Part shown: positions 1 to 5,948 of the stretch, piece after piece | How positions within the stretch are numbered: the first letter of the stretch is position 1 | How the letters are laid out: the number at the start of each line of letters is the position of its first letter | Assembly: GCA_002307245.1 (NCBI GenBank) | Contig: DBTW01000096.1 | Location: forward strand, 1-9,011 | DNA length: 9,011 nucleotides | DNA from: Spirochaetaceae bacterium UBA1306 | GTDB lineage: Bacteria > Spirochaetota > Spirochaetia > Treponematales > Rectinemataceae | Reading direction: 5' to 3' | Program-made: the position numbers and the translations under genes | Notes under the pieces: model-generated | What the model was told of the DNA's origin: nothing | Databases searched by the model: none | The model's input: only the letters and a program-made list of their open reading frames with translations

Positions 1-164
1 AAGGCGAGAGTCTTGCCCGAGCCCGTCCTGGCTCGGGCGCAAAGGTCGCGGCCCGCGAGTATCGGAGGTATCGCCATAGTCTGGACGGGAAAAGGCTCGG
101 CCATGCCGAGCTCGGCCATAGCCCGAAGCGAGTCGGGCGACAGATGAAGGTCGGAAAAGGACAA
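1..164 (-). CDS. DEAD-box ATP-dependent RNA helicase, N-terminal fragment (5' end only)
   Basis: This is the start of a superfamily-2 RNA helicase, an enzyme that uses ATP to unwind or remodel RNA duplexes in the cytoplasm. It runs leftward off the window, so only 54 whole codons are visible. They show the Q motif (aromatic F3, then PFPVQ at 24-28 with the adenine-sensing Gln28), the IPPILAGRDL segment at 32-41, and motif I/Walker A ARTGSGKT at 45-52. The start is TTG at 164-162. It is the only start-type codon (ATG, GTG or TTG) between the in-frame stop TAA at 281-279 and the conserved F3, and AGGAG lies 6 bases upstream. The next in-frame ATG (codon 16, at 119) would delete the Q-motif aromatic residue. 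The gene is divergent from the AraC-type regulator. The subfamily (RhlE, DeaD, CshA, DbpA) cannot be told without the rest. The family call is secure. Confidence 0.93.
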   Translation of the reverse strand, partial: MSFSDLHLSPDSLRAMAELGMAEPFPVQTMAIPPILAGRDLCARARTGSGKTLA

Positions 165-170
165 AGATCG

Positions 171-175
171 CTCCT
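171..175 (-). promoter_or_regulatory. Ribosome binding site of the helicase gene
   Basis: AGGAG on the minus strand (175 to 171) sits 6 bases before the TTG at 164. It decides the choice of the non-ATG start, because no ATG or GTG is available in frame upstream. Confidence 0.8.
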
Positions 176-224
176 GGGCGTTCCGGTTCTGGTTGATCTT
201 GAGTATAGCCTGAATCCCTCGCTG

Positions 225-236
225 GAGTCCCGACTC
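225..236. repeat. Short perfect palindrome near the helicase transcription start, possible operator
   Basis: GAGTC-CC-GACTC is a 5-bp inverted repeat with a 2-base spacer. It lies immediately downstream of the predicted helicase -10 element and covers the expected start point. The position suits a repressor or autoregulator site. The arms are short and chance occurrence in GC-rich DNA is quite possible. Confidence 0.2.
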
Positions 237-243
237 AGGGGAG

Positions 244-271
244 ATTCTACTTTTTTGTTGGAAATTGTCAG
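244..271 (-). promoter_or_regulatory. Predicted sigma70-type promoter of the helicase gene
   Basis: On the minus strand, CTGACA (271-266, 5 of 6 to TTGACA) is followed by a 16-base AT-rich spacer and TAGAAT (249-244, 5 of 6 to TATAAT). Transcription would start near 237, giving a leader of about 73 bases before the TTG. A second possible -10, TATACT (207-202), has no good -35. The promoter lies in the 157-base region between the helicase and the divergent regulator, where one would be expected. Confidence 0.55.
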
Positions 272-321
272 AGTAAGTTTATCTTCCGTTACCTCGAGAT
301 CTATGAAATAATACCGCTATA

Positions 322-1461
322 ATGAGCCGAATTGCCACCTACCTCTTCCTCGCCATCGGCCTGATGATGTTCGTCTTCACGGCCCTCCTCGTCACGGCGC
401 GGAAAAGAACGGCGGTCACACGCTGGCTCGCGACCTACATCTTCTCCCTCGGCTACATATGGTTCTATTTCGGCATATATCGAGAAAGCGGCCTCTATTG
501 GGCTCCATGGTTGGCCTATACGGATATCTTCCTGGAGTATATTGCCGGCCCGGCTATGTGCAGATATACGAGGAGCCTCATCGGGAAGGCTCCTCCTAAA
601 AGCCTCGGATCAAAGACGCTTCCCTTCCTCCCCGCGCTTGGATTCCTAGCCTACCTGGTAGTGCTCGGCCCGGCGACCAATGTGCCCAGGTCTTTCCAGA
701 TTGATACCAATCCAGGATATTTCTCGGACCCCCTACTGGTGGCCCTCAACACGATCGCCGATACCTATTTCTTCACTTGCGTCATCATCTCCACCACGAG
801 GATACTTAGGTCCTATTTCAAAGGAAGCGCCCAATTCCGCAAGTCATTTCGCGGCGTCGCCATATACTTCCTCAATGGCACGCTGACGATAATCGGTTTC
901 TTCGCCGGCCACCTCATGCACAGCAATAGCCTCCTGGCCATTTCCGTCATGCTCAACGGGTTGAATACCACCTATTTATTCTTCCTGAGCTACCGTTATC
1001 CCGAATATACGCAGAGGGAACTAAAGCTCGCGAGGCAGGGCGACATGGCCGCGGCAAGCAAGGCCGCGATACGGGCGTACAACGCGCCGGCGACCTTGAC
1101 GATGCCCGCGCCGCGAGGCCGCGAACTGTCGAAAACCCTGTCCGAGCTTAAAAGATTGCTCGAGGAGGAACGGGTATACCGCGACCCCGAGCTCAGCGTG
1201 CAGTCCCTGAGCAGTAAGCTCGGCATAAAAAATCATCAATTCTCCCAAATCCTCCATGAGAGCCTCGGCATGAGCTTCCGTTGCTACATCAATAGCTATC
1301 GCCTGGAGGAGGCCAAGCTCCTCCTTATGCAGAAGCCCGATATGTCGGTATTGGATATCGCCTACGCCGTGGGCTTCAACTCGAAATCGACCTTCAACTC
1401 CATATTCGCGACCGCGACTGGCCTCACGCCATCGGACTATCGTAAAAAGGCCGCGCTATAA
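322..1461 (+). CDS. Membrane-anchored AraC-family transcriptional regulator
   Basis: The 379-residue protein joins a multi-pass membrane module to an AraC DNA-binding domain. Hydrophobic segments lie at about 5-25, 35-53, 58-76, 99-117, 138-158, 178-197 and 203-223, so seven spans are likely. A linker at about 225-270 follows. The AraC domain at about 272-376 has its first helix-turn-helix near 291-312 (SVQSLSSKLGIKNHQFSQIL), its second near 341-364 (DIAYAVGFNSKSTFNSIF), and the family-typical end GLTPSDYRK at 367-375. Such proteins usually sense an envelope or membrane signal and act on nearby promoters. I infer, but cannot show, that the lipoprotein genes beginning 60 bases downstream are its targets. 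No Shine-Dalgarno sequence is visible before the ATG at 322. In-frame ATGs at 364 and 367 also lack one and would cut into the first membrane span, so 322 is kept. No histidine-kinase or receiver domain is present. Confidence 0.9.
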   Translation: MSRIATYLFLAIGLMMFVFTALLVTARKRTAVTRWLATYIFSLGYIWFYFGIYRESGLYWAPWLAYTDIFLEYIAGPAMCRYTRSLIGKAPPKSLGSKTLPFLPALGFLAYLVVLGPATNVPRSFQIDTNPGYFSDPLLVALNTIADTYFFTCVIISTTRILRSYFKGSAQFRKSFRGVAIYFLNGTLTIIGFFAGHLMHSNSLLAISVMLNGLNTTYLFFLSYRYPEYTQRELKLARQGDMAAASKAAIRAYNAPATLTMPAPRGRELSKTLSELKRLLEEERVYRDPELSVQSLSSKLGIKNHQFSQILHESLGMSFRCYINSYRLEEAKLLLMQKPDMSVLDIAYAVGFNSKSTFNSIFATATGLTPSDYRKKAAL

Positions 1462-1521
1462 GTCCTAAAATTTAAAACTCGGACGACAAGACGTTTTTTC
1501 ACGCTAGTATCCTCCCGGTAT
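1462..1521. other. AT-rich intergenic gap between the regulator and the lipoprotein genes
   Basis: The 60 bases are clearly richer in A and T than the flanking genes. They contain a T6 tract (1494-1499) without a convincing GC stem before it, so I do not call a terminator. A weak promoter-like pair is present: ACGACA (1483-1488, 4 of 6), a 16-base spacer, and TAGTAT (1505-1510, 4 of 6). The gap could hold the operon promoter, or be a simple spacer with read-through from the regulator. The sequence does not decide. Confidence 0.3.
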
Positions 1522-2847
1522 ATGGCAGATACGAATACAGACTCGATCGGCGGGAGAATACATCGCGCGATGTCGCTCATCGTGGCATCGCTTATCCTAG
1601 CCTCCTGCGGCTCGGCCTTCCAGCGCGCGGATTTGGAGTCATTCGTAGAAACCGGTTTAACGATCGTCGCCCTGCGATCGTCCAACTTCGAATCAGGATC
1701 AAGCTCCCTTCAGCTTCTGCCTTCGGGCAAAGAAGTAACCGGCAATCTTCAAATCATCAATCCAAAAGCCTTCGATGTCAGCTACAACCTCACACTATCG
1801 GATAATTCGATCTTCTCATCGCGCCCCTTAGCCTCGCCAGTCCCGAGCGATCCGACCCACCTCACCTTCACCTTCACCCTCGATCCATCGGCAGAACACA
1901 AAACCATCACCTTCACCTTGGGCAAGTACGTCGCCTCCATCAACAGGAATTACGACGACGATAGCATCTCGATGCTCTGCGACAGCCCGCCTAATGCGGC
2001 GAGGGGCCTCACGACGGCGGAGGACGAGTCAGCCAAGGCCTTCCTGGCCTTCATCCTACCTGCCGAGAAGAGCGACGACGATCTCTCTTCCATAAAAGTT
2101 ACCTGGCGCAGACTGATCGGCGGAACGGAGAAATCGGCCAGCTACGCAGCTTCGGAGCTGGTTACGGCGCCGGCGGCCGATCCCTTCGCCGACGGTAATT
2201 CCTTGAACCGCTATTTCTGCCCCGATACCGATCCCGGCTACGCCTACGCCTTCACGCTCGTCCTGGTGGACGCGGGCGGCCAAGTCTCCGCCTCGGTCTC
2301 CGCGACGAGCGTTCCCCATCCCTATGCCCTCGTCTACGCCGGCAATGGCAACGAAGGCGGCGAGCCCCCCGCCGCGGCCAACTATAACGTCGAAGGGCAG
2401 TTTACCGTCGCCGACTGCGGGACGCTCTACAAGTCCGGCTATACCTTCGTATACTGGAACAGCGCCGCCGACGGCTCGGGTACGGTCTATCGTCCCGGCT
2501 CCGTTCTCGCGATGGGCGCCGCCGACCTCACCCTCTACGCGGTGTGGGCGCAGAACGGGATCTTCGTCAGCTTCGACATCGGCACCCAAGCTATCGCCTT
2601 CAGCGCGAGCTCCACGACGGTAGCGCGGGGAGCGACCCTATCGGTTAGCTGCGCCAACCCCACCCTCGCGGCCGGGGGCTCGGGATGGGAGTGGTACGTC
2701 GACGGCTCCTTGGCGGAAGGCCAGTCGGGCCCATCCTTCTCCTGGTCCACGATCGGCTTGCAGCCGGGTCAATACGAGATCGGTTGCAGGGTCGCCTATC
2801 AAGGCCTGAGCTACTCCGGCTCGTTCAGGGCCACGGTGACATATTGA
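1522..2847 (+). CDS. Lipoprotein with InlB-type B-repeat and C-terminal Ig-like domain
   Basis: The predicted exported lipoprotein has 441 residues. The signal region ends in the lipobox LASC with the acylated Cys at 29, preceded by a basic stretch (GRIHR) and a hydrophobic core. Residues about 60-140 form a beta-rich domain of unknown family. About 155-265 looks FN3-like, ending GYAYAFTLVLVDAGGQVSAS. A Listeria-Bacteroides (InlB) B-repeat lies at 268-343, with YTFVYWNSAADGSGTVY and ending LYAVW. An Ig-like domain at 346-441 has WEWYVDG and a possible Cys377-Cys422 disulfide. The protein ends with that domain, so it has no C-terminal effector module like genes 3 and 4. The start is uncertain. 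ATG 1522 has no clear ribosome site. An in-frame ATG at 1570 (codon 17) gives a 13-residue signal with GGGAGA 12 bases upstream, which is far. The longer form supplies the usual basic n-region. No enzyme motif is seen; an adhesive or structural role is inferred. Confidence 0.85.
   Translation: MADTNTDSIGGRIHRAMSLIVASLILASCGSAFQRADLESFVETGLTIVALRSSNFESGSSSLQLLPSGKEVTGNLQIINPKAFDVSYNLTLSDNSIFSSRPLASPVPSDPTHLTFTFTLDPSAEHKTITFTLGKYVASINRNYDDDSISMLCDSPPNAARGLTTAEDESAKAFLAFILPAEKSDDDLSSIKVTWRRLIGGTEKSASYAASELVTAPAADPFADGNSLNRYFCPDTDPGYAYAFTLVLVDAGGQVSASVSATSVPHPYALVYAGNGNEGGEPPAAANYNVEGQFTVADCGTLYKSGYTFVYWNSAADGSGTVYRPGSVLAMGAADLTLYAVWAQNGIFVSFDIGTQAIAFSASSTTVARGATLSVSCANPTLAAGGSGWEWYVDGSLAEGQSGPSFSWSTIGLQPGQYEIGCRVAYQGLSYSGSFRATVTY
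2323..2550 (+). repeat. B-repeat module of gene 2 (long, WN-type)
   Basis: Residues 268-343 of the 1522-2847 protein. It reads YxGNGNxGGxxP, then KSGYTFVYWNSAADGSG, then LYAVW. It is much closer to the second B-repeat of gene 3 (4428-4655) than to that gene's first, and this marks it as the long subclass. Confidence 0.8.
2557..2844 (+). repeat. Ig-like WxWY domain, copy in gene 2
   Basis: Residues 346-441. Shared signature: G-rich strand with SC, WEWYVDG, then QYEIGCRVAYQGLSYSGS. The same module follows a B-repeat in genes 3 and 4. I cannot assign it to a named family from sequence alone. Confidence 0.7.
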
Positions 2848-2852
2848 AGGAG
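2847..2852 (+). promoter_or_regulatory. Ribosome binding site of gene 3, overlapping the gene 2 stop
   Basis: AAGGAG lies 9 bases before the ATG at 2862. Its first A is the last base of the gene 2 TGA. It fixes the start at 2862 rather than the upstream in-frame ATG at 2685 inside gene 2, and suggests translational coupling. Confidence 0.8.
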
Positions 2853-2861
2853 CGAGCGGCG

Positions 2862-5800
2862 ATGAAACGCCTCAATGGTAGCCTGGCCTGCGCGGCGCTG
2901 CTCTGCGCCCTCCTCTCCTGCTCGCTCGGCTCAGAGCGGCGGGAGGAGGGGACCCTCATAGTCGAGCTGCCCTCCTCGCTGGGCTCAGGCGCGCGCACGA
3001 TCATGCCCGACTTCGCGGCCGAGGTCGATTCCGTAAGTGTCGTCGTGAGCGCCTCGGGAGAGACCTCGCAAACCAAGTCGGCCACTACGCCGAACGGAAC
3101 GATGACTTTCGAGAACCTCGCCACGGCGACCTGGACCATCAAGGTCTCGGCGCTGAAGGACGGCGCGATCATCGGCTCCGGCGAAGCGAGCGCGGCCGTA
3201 TCCTCGGGCGCCTCCGTGAAGATCGTCATCCCGATCACCTTCTCCGGCTACGGCTCGGGCAGTGGGGAGCTATCCCTGGACCTGTCCTGGCCCAGCGACT
3301 CGGGCGTGGATTACCTCGACTGGTCGATCGACGGCGGGACCGCCAGCACCGCCGCGGTCGCGACCGACGCGGCCGCCAAGCTCTGCTCCGCCACCCTCTC
3401 GGCATCGGGCATAGCCGCGGGAGCGCACAGCCTCGAGCTCGCCTTCAAGAAGGGCGGCGCCGAAGGGAAACAGGCGGGACGCTTCGTGGAGTCGCTCAAC
3501 GTCTGGAGCGGGCTGAGCAGCGGCTCCTGGATCGACGGCTCGGGAAAGGTCCAGGGCGCCTTGGCCTTCGCGGCCGGTGATTTCCTGGACTCGGATACGC
3601 AGTTAGGCGGCCTCGCGATAAGCCTGACGATAAACGGGACGGCGACGGCCCAGGACCTGGGCTTCTCCTCGTCCGACTCGAGTTACTCGCTCGGCCTCGC
3701 CACCGCCACAAGCCTGGCCTTTACGCCCGCGATCTCCCTGGACGGGCAATACCTCGTCTATAGTTGGAACGATGCCCCCGCCGTCGAAATCGCCCCGGGC
3801 GCGAGCTCGCCCAACCTCGCCCTCGCCAACGGGACGAACGGGCTCAACTGGCTAAAGATCACCGTGCGCGCGCCCGATCGCGCCAGTACCAGAAACTACG
3901 AAGTGACCGTCACCAAGGCGTATCGCGTGGCCTTCGACTCCAATGGCGCCGGTGCAATGGCGAGCCAGTCGGTCGCGGCAGGGTCTCTCGCGACCATGCC
4001 GACCGCCCCGACCAGGACCGGCTACTACTTCGAAGGCTGGTACTCCGACGCTGCCCTCTCTGACGCATGGGACTTCGCCTCGGACGCGGTGAGCTCCGAT
4101 CTAAGCCTCTTCGCCAAATGGACGCAGTGCGGGGCGGCCGCAGTGAGCTTCACCTTGAATCCGAGCTACAAAACCATAGTCTTCGGCTCGCCGACGGCGA
4201 CCTTAAAGAGGGGGGCGTCCGTGACCTTCTCCTGCGGCGACCCCGATCTGTCGGCCCTCACCTGGGCCTGGTACGTCGACAACACGGTGCTTCCCGGCGC
4301 GACGAGCTCAAGCTACACGTTCTCGACCACGGGCGCTACAACATTGGGAACCTACGCGATCGGCTGCGCGGTGACCTATGGCGGCATCAGGTACTCGGGT
4401 TCGGCCGCGGTGACGGTGAGCGAGGACTACAAGCTCAGCTACTCGGGCAACGGCAACACGGGAGGGACGGCCCCAAGTTGGAGCTCCTCCGACATGAGCC
4501 TGGCTGCCCAGGGGACTCTCGTCAAGTCGGGCTACTCCTTCGGGGGGTGGAACACGAAGGCCGACGGGAGCGGCACGACCTACGCGGCGGGCGCCGGCAT
4601 CGTGGGGACCATCGGCTCCCTGAGCTCGAGCGTCACGCTCTACGCCGTCTGGACCAATGCCGCGCCCGCGAACGTGACCAATCTCTCGGCCATCGGCGGG
4701 AGCGGCTACCTGATGCTGTCCTGGACGGATCCGATTGAAACCGATTTCGATTACCTTAAAATCGACTATACCGTCGGAGGCACGAGCCACAGCACCAGGA
4801 TCGCCAAGGGAACGCAGGCGAAGCTCGTAGCGGGACTCTCGAACGCGATGTTCACTTGGTATCCCTTCCTCTTCACAAGCTACGATCGAGAGGGCTTGGC
4901 TTCCTCCAGTTTCTCGGCGCAGCTATCGGTCGGGGCCTTGACTCCCTTCGCCACGGAAATGACTAACAGCTGCACCGTGAGCAGCCTGGCTGGCACGGCG
5001 GGGACCGTCGGCTCGGGCGACGGCACGGGCGACGGCGCCACCTTCAACAGTCCCCGGGGCATCGCCACTGACGGCGCGAATCTCTATGTCGCGGACACGG
5101 CCAATCATACGATCCGACGGATCGTAATATCGACGGGCGTGGTGACGACTTTGGCGGGCACGGCGGGAACGAGCGGTTCGGACGACGGCAATGGCAGCGC
5201 GGCGACCTTCAACACTCCTTGCGCCCTCACGACGGACGGGGTGAATCTCTATGTCTCCGACTTGGGGAACCACATGATCCGCAAGATCGTGATCTCGACC
5301 AAGGAGGTCACGACCCTGGCGGGCTCGACGACCGCGGGCGGCGCGGATGGCATCGGCGCGGGAGCACAATTTACCTCGCCCTACGGCATAGCGACGGACG
5401 GTACGAGCCTCTATGTCTCCGATTCGGGCAATCACACGATACGCCGGATCGTGATCGCGACGGGCGCGGTGACGACACTGGCGGGCTTGGCGGGGACCAG
5501 CGGCTCGATCAATGACACGGGCACGGCCGCGAGATTCTGGGCGCCCGCCGGCATCGCGACGGACGGAAACCGTCTCTATGTCTCCGATTCGAACAACAAC
5601 GTCATACGAAAGATCGCGCTCTCGACACTGGAAGTGACGACCTTCGCGGGCTCCGGTTCCGCCACGTACGCGGACGGCACGGGGACCGCGGCTGCTTTCA
5701 GCGCTCCCTACGGCATCGTGACGGACGGCGCCAACCTTTACGTCGGCGACGTGACCAATCATAGGATCCGCAAGATCGTGATCGCCACGCGCGCGGTTAG

Positions 5801-5948
5801 CACCTTGGCGGGGACGGGCGCAAACGGCAATGCCGACGGCACGGGCTCGGCGTCGACCTTCGGCAGTCCCATCGGAATGGCGACGGACGGGACGAATCTC
5901 TATGTGGCCGAGCGAGGCTATCACACCATCAGGAAGATAATCCAATGA
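2862..5948 (+). CDS. Modular lipoprotein with cadherin-like, B-repeat, Ig-like and FN3-like domains and an NHL beta-propeller
   Basis: This large predicted surface lipoprotein has 1,028 residues. The basic start MKR is followed by a hydrophobic core and the lipobox LLSC, with Cys20 as lipid site. Domains in order: beta domain about 28-128 (LATATWTIKVSALKDGAIIG); second beta domain about 134-245 with ESLNVWSGLSSGSWID; cadherin-like beta-sandwich about 248-353; short B-repeat 354-421 (FEGWYSDAALSDAWDF); Ig-like domain 426-520 (WAWYVDN, Cys458/Cys502); long B-repeat 523-598 (FGGWNTKADGSGTTY); FN3-like domain about 601-692; six NHL repeats 706-1028. NHL propellers bind protein, RNA or sugar ligands and are sometimes enzymes; here the loops do not reveal which. 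The gene sits 14 bases after gene 2 and overlaps gene 4 by 4 bases (ATGA). An upstream in-frame ATG at 2685 was not used because it lies in gene 2 and would bury the signal peptide. A role in surface binding is inferred. Confidence 0.92.
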   Translation: MKRLNGSLACAALLCALLSCSLGSERREEGTLIVELPSSLGSGARTIMPDFAAEVDSVSVVVSASGETSQTKSATTPNGTMTFENLATATWTIKVSALKDGAIIGSGEASAAVSSGASVKIVIPITFSGYGSGSGELSLDLSWPSDSGVDYLDWSIDGGTASTAAVATDAAAKLCSATLSASGIAAGAHSLELAFKKGGAEGKQAGRFVESLNVWSGLSSGSWIDGSGKVQGALAFAAGDFLDSDTQLGGLAISLTINGTATAQDLGFSSSDSSYSLGLATATSLAFTPAISLDGQYLVYSWNDAPAVEIAPGASSPNLALANGTNGLNWLKITVRAPDRASTRNYEVTVTKAYRVAFDSNGAGAMASQSVAAGSLATMPTAPTRTGYYFEGWYSDAALSDAWDFASDAVSSDLSLFAKWTQCGAAAVSFTLNPSYKTIVFGSPTATLKRGASVTFSCGDPDLSALTWAWYVDNTVLPGATSSSYTFSTTGATTLGTYAIGCAVTYGGIRYSGSAAVTVSEDYKLSYSGNGNTGGTAPSWSSSDMSLAAQGTLVKSGYSFGGWNTKADGSGTTYAAGAGIVGTIGSLSSSVTLYAVWTNAAPANVTNLSAIGGSGYLMLSWTDPIETDFDYLKIDYTVGGTSHSTRIAKGTQAKLVAGLSNAMFTWYPFLFTSYDREGLASSSFSAQLSVGALTPFATEMTNSCTVSSLAGTAGTVGSGDGTGDGATFNSPRGIATDGANLYVADTANHTIRRIVISTGVVTTLAGTAGTSGSDDGNGSAATFNTPCALTTDGVNLYVSDLGNHMIRKIVISTKEVTTLAGSTTAGGADGIGAGAQFTSPYGIATDGTSLYVSDSGNHTIRRIVIATGAVTTLAGLAGTSGSINDTGTAARFWAPAGIATDGNRLYVSDSNNNVIRKIALSTLEVTTFAGSGSATYADGTGTAAAFSAPYGIVTDGANLYVGDVTNHRIRKIVIATRAVSTLAGTGANGNADGTGSASTFGSPIGMATDGTNLYVAERGYHTIRKIIQ
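3603..3920 (+). repeat. Cadherin-like beta-sandwich domain, copy in gene 3
   Basis: Residues 248-353. The order LGGLAISLT, F/Y-rich middle (SSDSSYSLGL), VYSWND, GTNGLNWLKITVRAPD and NYEVTVTKAY fits the cadherin-like beta sandwich family (Cadherin-like_beta). The same layout recurs at about residues 248-347 of gene 4 (ISYTWNAG, GANSLVVTVTAPN, AYSIAIRKAY). Confidence 0.65.
3921..4124 (+). repeat. First B-repeat of gene 3 (short, GWYSD-type)
   Basis: Residues 354-421: FDSNGAGAMASQSV, a PTRTGYYFEGWYSDAAL segment, AWDF and FAKW. It matches the gene 4 copy (GGWYSDSALTHAWDF, LYAKW) almost position for position. Confidence 0.8.
4137..4421 (+). repeat. Ig-like WxWY domain, copy in gene 3
   Basis: Residues 426-520. 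Signature: FSC, TWAWYVDN, then TYAIGCAVTYGGIRYSGS. The two Cys (458 and 502) occupy the same places as in gene 2 and could form an Ig-type disulfide. Confidence 0.7.
4428..4655 (+). repeat. Second B-repeat of gene 3 (long, WN-type)
   Basis: Residues 523-598: YSGNGNTGGTAP, KSGYSFGGWNTKADGSG and LYAVW. It pairs with the gene 2 B-repeat, not with the other B-repeat in its own protein. Confidence 0.8.
4662..4937 (+). repeat. FN3-like linker domain of gene 3
   Basis: Residues about 601-692. It starts APANVTNLSAIGGSGYLMLS, continues with the FN3-like WTDPIETDFDYLKIDYT, and ends with FTSYDREGLASS, the usual place of the last FN3 strands. It separates the repeat stalk from the propeller. It could also be another beta-sandwich family. 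Confidence 0.55.
4977..5945 (+). repeat. Six tandem NHL repeats forming one beta-propeller
   Basis: Six units of about 50-55 codons start at 4977, 5142, 5307, 5469, 5634 and 5796. Each reads roughly VTTLAG, a variable loop with DGxGxxAxF, SPxGIATDG, LYVxDxxNHxIRKI and IxT. Six blades make one complete propeller. The first unit begins at the inter-blade strand and the last ends at IRKIIQ, so the ring would close by an N-terminal strand completing the last blade. The DNA is also repetitive: the codons for ATDG and LYV recur with few changes, which favours unequal recombination. Confidence 0.85.
5931..5936 (+). promoter_or_regulatory. Ribosome binding site of gene 4, inside the end of gene 3
   Basis: AGGAAG lies 8 bases before the ATG at 5945 and within the last codons of gene 3. 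With the ATGA stop/start overlap it supports coupled translation. Confidence 0.7.

Noticed and set aside
318..323. Perfect TATAAT as a promoter -10
   Set aside because: It overlaps the start codon of the regulator, has no -35 at 16-18 bases and no extended TG. Transcription would start inside the gene, so I did not call it.
1494..1499. T6 tract as an intrinsic terminator after the regulator
   Set aside because: The only stem that ends at it is AAAAC/GTTTT with a long loop, too weak for a terminator call.
2056..2589. Minus-strand open frame of 177 codons opposite gene 2
   Set aside because: Its translation is rich in Gly, Arg and Glu with no motif, and the plus strand clearly encodes the B-repeat there.
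2685..2861. N-terminal extension of gene 3 to an upstream in-frame ATG
   Set aside because: It lies inside gene 2, would place the signal peptide 59 residues inside the protein, and AAGGAG stands before 2862.
4923..5945. Long minus-strand open frame of 340 codons opposite the end of gene 3
   Set aside because: It mirrors the NHL repeats of gene 3, has an Arg/Gly/Asp-rich low-information translation, no ribosome site and no recognisable domain. GC-rich repeats keep the antisense frame open by chance.
4977..5945. Regularly spaced repeats as a CRISPR array
   Set aside because: The units are 162-165 bases, in frame, and encode NHL blades. There is no short-repeat/spacer structure.
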